Positions 39,445 through 47,259 of a DNA stretch of 64,000 nt are shown here, in pieces. The notes below the pieces were generated by a model. The model saw nothing but the letters and a program-made list of their open reading frames with translations. It searched no databases and was not told the DNA's origin. The stretch's first letter is position 1. Each line of letters starts with the position of its first letter. The stretch comes from Clostridiales bacterium S5-A14a (lineage in GTDB: Bacteria; Bacillota; Clostridia; Peptostreptococcales; Anaerovoracaceae). The stretch lies in assembly GCA_000758905.1 (NCBI GenBank), contig JRNA01000008.1:62001-126000 (forward strand). Reading direction: 5' to 3'. Position numbers and translations under genes: made by a program.

Positions 39445-40168
39445 CGGATTTCAGGAATATAAGGCAAATCCGACAATTGCGAAAAGGAATAAACTTGTGG
39501 AGGATCATCTCTATATGGTAGAAATTTTAATTCGCAAGTATCTCGGGAAGGGCGTAGAGTACGACGATTTATATCAAGTAGGTGCTCTTGCGCTTGTTTC
39601 TGCTGTGGAAAGATTTGATCCAGATAAGGGCTTTGAGTTCAGCTCTTTTGCCACACCAACTATTCTTGGAGAGATAAAAAAATATTTCAGGGATAAGCAG
39701 TGGAGTCTCAAGGTGCCTAGGCGTCTCAAAGAAATTTCTGCAAAAGTTCAAGATGCCAGAGAAAAACTCTCAAGTGAGCTCGGCAAAAATCCGACTATTC
39801 CAGAGATCGCTAAATTTACAGGTTTAAGCGATGAACAGATTATTGAAGCGATGGAAGGCGCTAAAGCTTACAGCACATATTCCCTCGACAAGACGTTTGA
39901 TGATATGACGGGCGAAGGAGATTCGGCATTTCTAGAAAAATACACTGGTTTTGACGAAAAAGGATATGAGCAGCTTGAGGCAAAAGAGATAATTGAAAAA
40001 GTTCTCGATAAAATGACCGAGCAAAACAAATATATATTTAGAGAGCGCTTCATTTTCAACAAATCTCAGGCAGAGATAGGTAAAATATTAGGAGTGTCTC
40101 AAATGACGGTTTCACGTGCTGAAAGGAGCATGGTGGAGCAATTTAGAGCAGAGTTAAAAAAATCTTAA
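39428..40168 (+). CDS. SigB/SigF-subfamily RNA polymerase sigma factor
   Basis: A 246-residue group 3 sigma factor. Region 2 (YDDLYQVGALALVSAVERFDPDKGFEFSSFATPTILGEIKKYFRD) is a close match to SigB/SigF/SigG. Region 3 (LKVPRRLKEISAKV and LGKNPTIPEIAKFTGL) and region 4 (RFIFNKSQAEIGKILGVSQMTVSRAERSM) follow. The partner anti-sigma gene suggests the SigB or SigF regulatory logic. No sporulation gene is nearby, so general stress is as likely as forespore control. Confidence 0.9.
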   Translation: MTAKTNGFQEYKANPTIAKRNKLVEDHLYMVEILIRKYLGKGVEYDDLYQVGALALVSAVERFDPDKGFEFSSFATPTILGEIKKYFRDKQWSLKVPRRLKEISAKVQDAREKLSSELGKNPTIPEIAKFTGLSDEQIIEAMEGAKAYSTYSLDKTFDDMTGEGDSAFLEKYTGFDEKGYEQLEAKEIIEKVLDKMTEQNKYIFRERFIFNKSQAEIGKILGVSQMTVSRAERSMVEQFRAELKKS

Positions 40169-40231
40169 ACTGAGTTAGTTAAATCAGATAATGTGAATTG
40201 CACATGCAGTTATTAGAATTGAGGGAAAAAT

Positions 40232-41215
40232 ATGAAAAGAGTCTTTTCAGGCGTACAGCCAACAGGAAATATACATCTAGGAAATTATCTTGGAGCGTTG
40301 AGACAGTTTGTCGAATTGCAGGAAGAGTACCAGTGCCTGTATTGCATAGTTGATCTTCACGCAATCACTGTACCGCAGGATCCAAAGGAACTTAGAAAAC
40401 ACATTCTTGATGTGGCGGCACTTTATCTTGCGGTCGGAGTTGATCCTAAGAAATCAATAGTCTTCGTACAGTCGGATGTCCCTGGCCACTCAGAACTTGG
40501 ATGGATTCTAACCTGCAGTTCATACACAGGGGAACTTTCGAGAATGACGCAGTTTAAGGCGAAATCCCACAACAAAGCATCTGCTCCGGCAGGACTATTC
40601 ACATATCCTGTTCTCATGGCTGCAGATATTTTGCTCTATGATACGGATGTTGTTCCAGTAGGCACAGACCAGAAACAGCATATTGAATTATGCCGTGATT
40701 TGGCAATTAGAGTTAATAACACACGAAAGAAAACTTTTGTTGTCCCTGAGGGCAGATACTTAAAAGCGGGTGCTAGAATTATGTCTCTAGATGATCCTAG
40801 CAAAAAAATGAGTAAGTCTGCAGAAAACATACACAGCAGGATTTCTCTTCTTGATGAACCATCAAAAATCAAAAAATCAATCATGAAGGCGACAACTGAT
40901 TCTGAGGGGATTATCAGATTCGACAAAGAGGAAAAACCAGGCCTATCAAACCTTATTAACATTTACAGCGCACTATCCGACAAAACAGTTGACGATATAG
41001 TGGCAATGTATGAGGGTAAGGGATATGGCGATTTCAAAAAAGACTTGGTTGAAATAACAGTTGATGCACTTGCACCTATTAAGGAAAGATTTGATGAAAT
41101 CAGATCGTCGCAAGAGCTTATCGATATTTTGGAAGATGGTGCAGAAAAAGCCAATGCAATTGCTGAGAAAACTATGGCAAGAGTAAAAGATAACTTTGGT
41201 TTAGGCTTGAAATAA
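40232..41215 (+). CDS. trpS: tryptophanyl-tRNA synthetase
   Basis: Class I synthetase; HIGH-type TGNIHLGNYLG near residue 10 and KKMSKS near residue 190; the AIDQ-like substrate segment is VGTDQKQHIELCRD. 327 residues, normal. The 63-base upstream gap has no T-box-type leader. GAGGG precedes the ATG. A tRNA-Arg gene follows by 60 bases. Confidence 0.95.
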   Translation: MKRVFSGVQPTGNIHLGNYLGALRQFVELQEEYQCLYCIVDLHAITVPQDPKELRKHILDVAALYLAVGVDPKKSIVFVQSDVPGHSELGWILTCSSYTGELSRMTQFKAKSHNKASAPAGLFTYPVLMAADILLYDTDVVPVGTDQKQHIELCRDLAIRVNNTRKKTFVVPEGRYLKAGARIMSLDDPSKKMSKSAENIHSRISLLDEPSKIKKSIMKATTDSEGIIRFDKEEKPGLSNLINIYSALSDKTVDDIVAMYEGKGYGDFKKDLVEITVDALAPIKERFDEIRSSQELIDILEDGAEKANAIAEKTMARVKDNFGLGLK

Positions 41216-41275
41216 AGAGCTAAAAGTGGTATCATAAAGAGCGATTTAACTCAAAGAATTTGAGAAAATTCTTCT

Positions 41276-41351
41276 GCCTCCGTAGCTCAGGGGATAGAGC
41301 GTCGGTTTCCTAAACCGTGCGTCGGGTGTTCGAATCGCCTCGGGGGCACCA
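41276..41351 (+). tRNA. tRNA-Arg (anticodon CCT)
   Basis: A 76-base cloverleaf. The acceptor stem GCCTCCG/CGGGGGC has one G-T pair, the D arm is GCTC/GAGC, the anticodon loop TTCCTAA carries CCT, the variable loop has five bases, and the T arm contains TTCGAAT. CCA is encoded. The outermost anticodon-stem pair is a T-T mismatch. It reads AGG codons. Confidence 0.93.
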
Positions 41352-41549
41352 ATAAATAAAGCCTTGAAAACACTGTATTTTGCAGTATTTCAGGGTTTTT
41401 TTGTTGAAAAATATTTTTATCCTAATGGTTACAATGTAGAAGTGTATATTAAAAAATATTAAGATTTGTATATTTAAAAGGGGGCAAAATGTTGGTACAG
41501 TATACTTAAATAAGGTATTATATAAAATATTAAAGTTAGGAGTTATAAA
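41352..41549 (+). terminator. terminator after tRNA-Arg and leader of the ECF gene
   Basis: A hairpin with CCTTGAAAACACTG and CAGTATTTCAGGG arms (about 41361-41396) ends in seven T. The remaining ~140 bases up to the ECF S-component gene are AT-rich. No known riboswitch consensus or small gene was recognised there. TTAGGAG lies before the next ATG. Confidence 0.75.
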
Positions 41550-42125
41550 ATGGAAAGAAAAATGCAAGCATCAAATTATACGGTTAAGAATATTGTGACT
41601 ACCGCACTTGTGATGGCACTAATATGTGTAGCAACGATGATAATTAAAATTCCTGTTCCAATGACCGAGGGATATGTTCATCTTGGAGATGCAATGATAT
41701 TTTTAGGAGTACTAATACTTGGAAAGAATCAAGGAGCATTAGCCGCTGGAGTTGGGTCTGCTTTGGGAGATTTAATTGGGGGATATCCTGCATGGATTCC
41801 GTGGACACTTGGAATTAAATTTATAATGGCATTTATCGTAGGATTTGTACTCGAAAAAGCTATTAGCAATCAAGTCTTTATTAAGATTTTTGCGATGGTT
41901 CTTGGTGGAATTGAAATGGTTGCTGGATACTATTTTGCCGCATCTATAATGTACAGTAACTGGATAGTGCCTCTTGGATCAATTCCTTGGAACATAGGAC
42001 AGTTTGTCATGGGAATTATACTTGCAGTTCTTTTAGCAGCAATGCTTGAGAATACACCTATTGGAGCACAAATGAAATATAGAATAGGATTTACTGTTAA
42101 AAATCACAGCGCAGATTCAAATTAA
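41550..42125 (+). CDS. ECF transporter S component
   Basis: A 191-residue integral membrane protein with six hydrophobic segments. The first helix carries the TALVMALICVATMIIKIPVP pattern, and the VHLGDAMIFLGVLILG and GVGSALGDLIGGYPAWIPWTLGIKFIMAFIVG stretches match S components of energy-coupling-factor vitamin transporters. The ligand cannot be assigned; related proteins carry thiamine precursors, pyridoxine, queuosine precursors or pantothenate. No EcfA/EcfT genes are adjacent, so it would share a module encoded elsewhere. No riboswitch was recognised upstream. Confidence 0.82.
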   Translation: MERKMQASNYTVKNIVTTALVMALICVATMIIKIPVPMTEGYVHLGDAMIFLGVLILGKNQGALAAGVGSALGDLIGGYPAWIPWTLGIKFIMAFIVGFVLEKAISNQVFIKIFAMVLGGIEMVAGYYFAASIMYSNWIVPLGSIPWNIGQFVMGIILAVLLAAMLENTPIGAQMKYRIGFTVKNHSADSN

Positions 42126-42170
42126 AGTAGGTAACTAAAATTGAAGTGAGAATCTTACATATATTTCCAC

Positions 42171-42199
42171 TTGGCAACAAAGGTAAACTGATGTATAAT
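42171..42199 (+). promoter_or_regulatory. rpsF operon promoter
   Basis: TTGGCA (42171-42176), 17 bases, and TATAAT (42194-42199). Confidence 0.8.
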
Positions 42200-42205
42200 A
42201 GATGA

Positions 42206-42264
42206 GCACAATTTTGTGCATATTCTCTGCACCGCAAGAGGCGGTGCCGGATAGACCGTAGGGA
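42206..42264 (+). promoter_or_regulatory. probable S6:S18 autoregulatory leader
   Basis: The leader folds into a CACCGC/GCGGTG hairpin (about 42230-42246), followed by CCGGATAGACCGTAGGGAGG. The paired CCG elements next to the ribosome-binding site match the known leader bound by the S6:S18 complex, which represses rpsF translation. A second small hairpin GCACAA/TTGTGC lies before it. Confidence 0.7.
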
Positions 42265-42273
42265 GGTGAAGAT

Positions 42274-42561
42274 ATGATTAACTATGAAATTATGTTCATT
42301 GTCGATCCTACTCTAGATGATGAGATGAAGGAGAAAACAGTAGAAACTGTTAAGGAAATCATCTCAACTGAAGGTGAAGTTAAAAACACTGAAATTTGGG
42401 GACTTAGAAAACTAGAATACCCTATTGAAAAGAAAACAGAAGGATATTATGCTGTTATCGATTTTCAGGCAGAACCAACTTTACCTAAGGAGCTAGATAG
42501 AAGACTTCGAATTTCAGACAACGTAATTAGACACTTAATCGTAAACAAAGACGAGAAATAG
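42274..42561 (+). CDS. rpsF: 30S ribosomal protein S6
   Basis: A 95-residue protein opening MINYEIMFIVDPTLDDEMKE, with the RKLEYPIEKKTEGYYAVIDFQ core. First gene of rpsF-ssb-rpsR. GGGAGGTG ribosome-binding site directly after the proposed autoregulatory leader. Confidence 0.97.
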   Translation: MINYEIMFIVDPTLDDEMKEKTVETVKEIISTEGEVKNTEIWGLRKLEYPIEKKTEGYYAVIDFQAEPTLPKELDRRLRISDNVIRHLIVNKDEK

Positions 42562-42573
42562 TGGGGGTTTGAA

Positions 42574-43089
42574 ATGAATAGCGTTGTATTAATTGGAAGA
42601 CTTACAAGAGATCCTGAACTGAGATACACATCGGGAACTCAGATGGCTGTAACTTCGTTTAATATTGCTGTAGATAGACCAACAAGGTCAGGCGGCGAGC
42701 GACAGGCGGATTTTCCTAGAATTACTGTATTTGGGAAACAAGCGGAAAATTGTGAGAAATATCTTGCAAAGGGAAGGCTTGTAGCTATTCAAGGCCGCAT
42801 ACAGACAGGAAGCTATCAAAATAAAAACGGAGAAACGGTTTATACTACCGACGTTATAGCAGACAGGGTACAATTTCTCGAATGGGGAGATAGACCTCAA
42901 GGTAACCAAGGATATGGATACCAGCAAGGTGGCGGTGCTAAGAGCAATGATAGCTTTGCACAGAATTTTGACAACTCGCAAGAATCTGCAAACCAGATGG
43001 ATGCAACTGGAGATTTTGGGAATAAGAGTGGTCTAGGCGATGATATCCCACCATCTTTTGAAGCGATTGAGGACGATCTGCCATTCTAA
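42574..43089 (+). CDS. ssb: single-stranded DNA-binding protein
   Basis: OB-fold domain (about 1-107; MNSVVLIGRLTRDPELRYT, FPRITVFGKQAENCEKYLAKGRLVAIQGRIQTGSY), a glycine/glutamine/asparagine-rich flexible linker, and the acidic C-terminal tip DDLPF that recruits repair and replication partners. 171 residues. It lies between rpsF and rpsR, the standard arrangement. Confidence 0.96.
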   Translation: MNSVVLIGRLTRDPELRYTSGTQMAVTSFNIAVDRPTRSGGERQADFPRITVFGKQAENCEKYLAKGRLVAIQGRIQTGSYQNKNGETVYTTDVIADRVQFLEWGDRPQGNQGYGYQQGGGAKSNDSFAQNFDNSQESANQMDATGDFGNKSGLGDDIPPSFEAIEDDLPF

Positions 43090-43110
43090 AAAATTAGAGA
43101 GGAGATTGAC

Positions 43111-43347
43111 ATGGAAAAGAGACGACCAACAGGTGCTCGTAGAAGAAAGGTTTGTCAGTTTTGTGCTGATAAGTCTCAAACTATAGACTATAAGGATGTT
43201 GAAAAACTAAAGAAGTTTATTTCCGAAAGAGGAAAGATTCTTCCTAGAAGAGTTACAGGAACTTGTGCTCTTCACCAAAGAGATGTTACGAAGGCAATTA
43301 AGAGAGCTAGAATCGTTGCTTTGTTGCCTTATGTAGCAGACAAATAA
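43111..43347 (+). CDS. rpsR: 30S ribosomal protein S18
   Basis: A 78-residue protein with [46 protein letters not shown]. Cysteines C16, C19 and C52 remain, so it may be a zinc-binding form. Last gene of the operon, followed by a terminator. Confidence 0.97.
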   Translation: MEKRRPTGARRRKVCQFCADKSQTIDYKDVEKLKKFISERGKILPRRVTGTCALHQRDVTKAIKRARIVALLPYVADK

Positions 43348-43371
43348 AACAAAAGACTATAATAAAGAAAT

Positions 43372-43416
43372 AAAAAGCATAATTTTCTAATCGCATTAAA
43401 AAGTTATGCTTTTTTG
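43372..43416 (+). terminator. terminator of rpsF-ssb-rpsR
   Basis: AAAAAGCATAA and TTATGCTTTTTT pair around a loop of about 20 bases; the 3' arm is itself the T tract. Confidence 0.8.
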
Positions 43417-43462
43417 TTAATCAAAATCAGAGAATATAACTGATAGATCCAAGGAGATATAT

Positions 43463-43828
43463 ATGAATTTTCTATGTGTTGCGCTCGGTGGTGCTCTTGG
43501 AGCAGTATTAAGATATACGCTCGGAGCAATACCACTGAAGATGACTTTCCCTCTTCATACATTGATAATAAATATAGCAGGAGCAATTCTTATAGGCTTC
43601 ATTGTCGGAGCCATAAATGAAAGAGGAGAAATTTCTCATAATATAGAACTATTTTGGAAGACAGGTGTCTGCGGGGGATTTACAACTTTCTCGACTTTTT
43701 CGCTTGAGAGCGTAGAACTCTTTGAAAAAGATATGCACATTTTAGCAGGTGTTTATATTATTCTAAGTATAACACTATGCCTGTTCGGAATATTTTTCGG
43801 TAAGAGGATTGCGATGGGCATAGCATAA
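43463..43828 (+). CDS. crcB: fluoride ion channel CrcB/Fluc
   Basis: A 121-residue protein with four membrane helices. LGGALGAVLRYTLGA, FPLHTLIINIAGAILIGFIVGA (central asparagine) and GVCGGFTTFSTFSLESVEL (Na+-binding and Phe-box region) are diagnostic of Fluc. It exports fluoride as a dual-topology dimer. The upstream gap of 115 bases contains the rpsR terminator but no recognisable fluoride riboswitch. A good AAGGAG site precedes the ATG. Confidence 0.93.
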   Translation: MNFLCVALGGALGAVLRYTLGAIPLKMTFPLHTLIINIAGAILIGFIVGAINERGEISHNIELFWKTGVCGGFTTFSTFSLESVELFEKDMHILAGVYIILSITLCLFGIFFGKRIAMGIA

Positions 43829-43840
43829 TCAAATTAAAAA

Positions 43841-43871
43841 GAACTTTCAAAGCATATTACTTTGAAAGTTC
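43841..43871 (-). terminator. terminator of pepV
   Basis: GAACTTTCAAAG and CTTTGAAAGTTC form a perfect 12-pair stem around a 7-base loop, followed on the minus strand by TTTTTAATTT. The stop codon of pepV is inside the loop, so the stem uses the last codons of the gene. It also separates crcB from pepV. Confidence 0.88.
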
Positions 43872-45359
43872 GTATAGTGCACGAGCGAAAATTTTAATTG
43901 ACATATATAAATCCTCAGCGTGAATATATTCATTAGGTTGGTGGCAAATATCTTCTCTGCCTGGCATAACAGGACCAAAAGCTACAGTGTTTGGAACAGC
44001 TCGAGCGTATGTACCACCGCCAATTACTATCGGCTTACACACTAAATCTCCCGTAAACTCTTTATACGCTGCCATTAAAGTTTCAATTAAAGGATCAGTA
44101 ACAGGCTTATAAAGCGGTTTCATGTGATTTAGATTCAAAACCCTGTATTCGTCAGGCACTACGGCCTCTAATAGACCGTCGCACACATCCTGAAAGTCTA
44201 TTGTTACAGGATATCTTATGTCTATCGTATAACTTACCTTCTCCTCATTCCAATCAACAAGTCCAATATTTAAGGACAATTTTCCAGATGGCTCATCTGA
44301 AAATCCGACACCCATTTTGCTTCCATCAAAGTGATAGCCAAGCCTATCGTTATAAAAATCAACAATATCGCAGGATTGTGAGCATAATAGATGTTCTCCT
44401 TCAATTTGTCCGAGAAAGTCCATCAATAGTGAAATCGCATTTAAGCCTAGGCTTGGCCTTGATCCGTGTGCAGATACACCGTGAGCTGTAAGCAAAATAC
44501 TGTTTTCCTCTTTACCTTTTTCAACTTGAATTAGATCTTCCACCCCATCAAAATTTTCGATATTTGATCCCTTTGAAGGAACAAAAGAGTTAGCCGAAGC
44601 AAGTATTTTTTTGTAGACATCATCAAAATTTAGGCTGCCATCCTTAAGACCTAAATATTTAAATTCCGCTATTGCCTTGTCAGCAACTGCATTTGCAACA
44701 GTACCACCCTTCATGGATTTTACGCAAATACCACCTGAGGAATGTGCAGATAGTTTCTTCTCAATAAGAAACTGTGCACAGCCTTTTTCAGCGTGAATGG
44801 CAGGAAAGTCTGCATCAGGCGAAAACCCCGATACAACGTTAGGTTTTTCTTTTTCCATATAGTATGTCATACCATTCCATTCGGTTTCTTCGTCGCATCC
44901 AAGCATGATTCGAATTGTTTTGTTTGGCTTGAAACCTGAGTCCTTGAGAGCCTTTACTGCATAATAGGCTGCAAGAAGGGGTCCTTTATCATCTAGAACA
45001 CCACGACCATAGAATTTTCCGTCCTTTTCAACCATTTCAAATGGATTGGTCTTCCAATTTTCGAGATCTCCGCAAGGCACAACATCAAGATGACCAACTA
45101 CAGCGACTATCTCGTCTTGGTTTTCTCCCGAAAAGTCTATATGGCCACCGTAATTATCTACGTTCTTAACCTCAAATCCATCTTTCTTTGCAACATCAAG
45201 CACGAGTTCGAGTGCGCGATTTACATCAGCTCCAAATGGCATATTGCCCTCAGCTTCGGAAACAACGCTTGGGATTGCAATGAGTTTAGATAGGAACTCC
45301 TTAAATTCATCGTGATATTTTTCAGTAAATTCCATTGAATTGACATTTATTTTTTCCAT
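43857..45359 (-). CDS. pepV: M20-family dipeptidase PepV/Sapep
   Basis: A 500-residue metallopeptidase that cleaves dipeptides in the cytosol. VGHLDVVPCGD carries the first metal His and the catalytic Asp, GVLDDKGPLLAAYYA the bridging Asp, and GCDEETEWNGM the general base and metal Glu. A lid domain is inserted in the middle (from about LIEKKLSAHSSGG). The final metal site is near GGGTYARAVPNTVAFGP. The ATG at 45359 has GGAGGATT directly upstream. Peptide-derived amino acids could feed the histidine pathway next door. Confidence 0.92.
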   Translation of the reverse strand: MEKINVNSMEFTEKYHDEFKEFLSKLIAIPSVVSEAEGNMPFGADVNRALELVLDVAKKDGFEVKNVDNYGGHIDFSGENQDEIVAVVGHLDVVPCGDLENWKTNPFEMVEKDGKFYGRGVLDDKGPLLAAYYAVKALKDSGFKPNKTIRIMLGCDEETEWNGMTYYMEKEKPNVVSGFSPDADFPAIHAEKGCAQFLIEKKLSAHSSGGICVKSMKGGTVANAVADKAIAEFKYLGLKDGSLNFDDVYKKILASANSFVPSKGSNIENFDGVEDLIQVEKGKEENSILLTAHGVSAHGSRPSLGLNAISLLMDFLGQIEGEHLLCSQSCDIVDFYNDRLGYHFDGSKMGVGFSDEPSGKLSLNIGLVDWNEEKVSYTIDIRYPVTIDFQDVCDGLLEAVVPDEYRVLNLNHMKPLYKPVTDPLIETLMAAYKEFTGDLVCKPIVIGGGTYARAVPNTVAFGPVMPGREDICHQPNEYIHAEDLYMSIKIFARALYELSK

Positions 45360-45574
45360 AATAATCCTCCAAAACTTTAGATGATTTTCAATCAATATCA
45401 TGCTAATACATTTTATCATATTCGAAAAGTTCATTCAAACGTTCAGCGATTTCTTGATGGGATGCTTTAACGCGTTTAACTGAAACCGTTGGAAATCAGC
45501 CGTTCTTTTGACGAATTTTTTTAAAATTTATCATAAACTAAAGTGAATTTACTAGTAAAATTTTTCAAGTAGGG

Positions 45575-45580
45575 TATAAT
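45575..45580 (+). promoter_or_regulatory. -10 element of the hut operon promoter
   Basis: Perfect TATAAT about 40 bases before hutH. No convincing -35 at 16-18 bases was found, so an activator may be needed. Confidence 0.4.
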
Positions 45581-45620
45581 ATAAGGTAGTTAGATAATCA
45601 TAAGGATTGGAGAAGTTATT

Positions 45621-47162
45621 ATGACGATAAAGATAAACGGAAGAGATTTAACTCTAGATCAGGTCATTAAAGTTTCAAGATATGGCGAAAAGGTTGAGCT
45701 GTCCGACGAAGCCAAAGTCAATGTTAAGAAAGCGAGAAAATATATAGAAGATAAACTGGAATCAGAAGAGGTCATTTACGGGCTAACGACTGGATTCGGC
45801 AAATTTTCTAATGTTTTTATTTCCAAAGAGGAGACTGCAGACCTACAGAAAAACCTCATAATGAGCCATACTTGCACTATGGGCGAGGGCTATGAGGAAA
45901 AGTACGTAAGAGCAGCAATGCTTCTAAGGTGCAACGCTTTGGCTAGAGGAAATTCAGGTATCAGGCTCGAAACACTTCAAACTCTAATAGATATGATTAA
46001 CGCAGGCATTCATCCTGTAGTGCCAGAGAAGGGTTCACTTGGAGCTTCGGGAGACTTGGCACCTCTTTCTCAGATCGCGCTCGGCCTTATCGGAATGGGT
46101 AAGGTAACCTACAAGGGTGAAGTATGTGACGCTAGTGAAGCCATGAAAAAAGAGGGTATAGAGCCCGTGCAACTTGCAGCAAAAGAAGGCTTAGCTCTCA
46201 ACAACGGAACACAGATGATGACAGCCGTTGGCGCCAATGTTTTGTGGGACGCTATTCAGCTTACAAAGATTGCAGACGTTGCAGCTGCAATGACGATGGA
46301 AGCTCTTCATGGAATTACCAAAGCATTTGACCACAAAATACATGTTTTGCGTGGGCATCAAGGGCAGATTGACTGTGCCGATAACCTTCTGAAGATTTTG
46401 GATGGCAGTGAGAACACGAAGAGAGTTCAAGAAACCAAGGTCCAAGATCCATATTCGCTAAGGTGTGTGCCTCAGGTTCATGGGGCTTCAAGAGATTCCC
46501 TCAGCTATGTATATGATGTAGTTTCAAGGGAAATCAATGCCGTAACCGACAATCCTATCGTCTTCCCTGATGAAGATGAGGTTATTTCTGGAGGCAATTT
46601 CCACGGACAGCCTATGGCGTTGGCATTTGATTTTATGAAGATAGCAATTGCAGAATACGCTAACATTTCAGAGAGAAGATCTGAAAGAATGATAAATCCT
46701 GCACTATCTGAAAATCTTCCGGGGTTCCTAACAAAACACGGCGGTGTCTGCTCGGGATTCATGATTGCACAGTATGCGGCAGCTTCAATGGTTTCTGAGA
46801 GCAAGGTTTACGCTCATCCAGCATCAGTAGATTCGATACCAAGCTCAGGAAATCAGGAGGACCATGTTTCTATGGGAACGACTTCAGCGAGAACAGCAGC
46901 ACTGATACTGGACAACTCGCAGAAAGTTCTTGGAATAGAGTTAATGACAGCAGCTCAGGCTATCTGGCTGAGAAATGAGATTGGTGAGCACACAATTGAA
47001 CAGCTTTCACCAGTAACCAAAGCCGCATATGAATTTATAAGGAAAAAGAGCGATCCTGTAGATCAAGATATAATCATGCATGATGAACTTGTCAAATTTG
47101 ACGAGATGATCAAAGACGGCAGTTTCCTTAAACATGTTGAGCAGGTCGTAAATTTGAAGTAA
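45621..47162 (+). CDS. hutH: histidine ammonia-lyase
   Basis: Converts L-histidine to urocanate and ammonia. The MIO cofactor forms from A142-S143-G144 in KGSLGASGDLAPLS, and Y53 in the GLTTGFG region is the catalytic tyrosine type. 513 residues, normal. First gene of a plus-strand run with hutU, hutI, the cyclodeaminase, the formiminotransferase and a DUF2284 protein. Good AAGGATTGGAG site. Confidence 0.96.
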   Translation: MTIKINGRDLTLDQVIKVSRYGEKVELSDEAKVNVKKARKYIEDKLESEEVIYGLTTGFGKFSNVFISKEETADLQKNLIMSHTCTMGEGYEEKYVRAAMLLRCNALARGNSGIRLETLQTLIDMINAGIHPVVPEKGSLGASGDLAPLSQIALGLIGMGKVTYKGEVCDASEAMKKEGIEPVQLAAKEGLALNNGTQMMTAVGANVLWDAIQLTKIADVAAAMTMEALHGITKAFDHKIHVLRGHQGQIDCADNLLKILDGSENTKRVQETKVQDPYSLRCVPQVHGASRDSLSYVYDVVSREINAVTDNPIVFPDEDEVISGGNFHGQPMALAFDFMKIAIAEYANISERRSERMINPALSENLPGFLTKHGGVCSGFMIAQYAAASMVSESKVYAHPASVDSIPSSGNQEDHVSMGTTSARTAALILDNSQKVLGIELMTAAQAIWLRNEIGEHTIEQLSPVTKAAYEFIRKKSDPVDQDIIMHDELVKFDEMIKDGSFLKHVEQVVNLK

Positions 47163-47259
47163 GTAGAGTTAATTGTTAAGATAATGCAGCAGTTTATGAG
47201 CATTAAAATATGGCAAGGAACAAAATAGCATATTAGGATGCCCATCTAGGAGGTCTATT

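Noticed and set aside
40108-40126. parS-like sequence GTTTCACGTG in the sigma-factor gene
   Set aside because: Only the left half matches; the right half (CTGAA in place of AAACA) differs at four of five bases, and it is inside coding sequence.
40169-40231. possible T-box leader before trpS
   Set aside because: The gap is only 63 bases with no specifier hairpin, T-box motif or terminator.
41401-41549. riboswitch before the ECF S-component gene
   Set aside because: The sequence is AT-rich with no thiamine, preQ1, cobalamin or THF aptamer elements that I could recognise.
43348-43462. possible fluoride riboswitch before crcB
   Set aside because: The gap contains the rpsR terminator and an ordinary ribosome-binding site; the conserved fluoride-aptamer bases were not seen.
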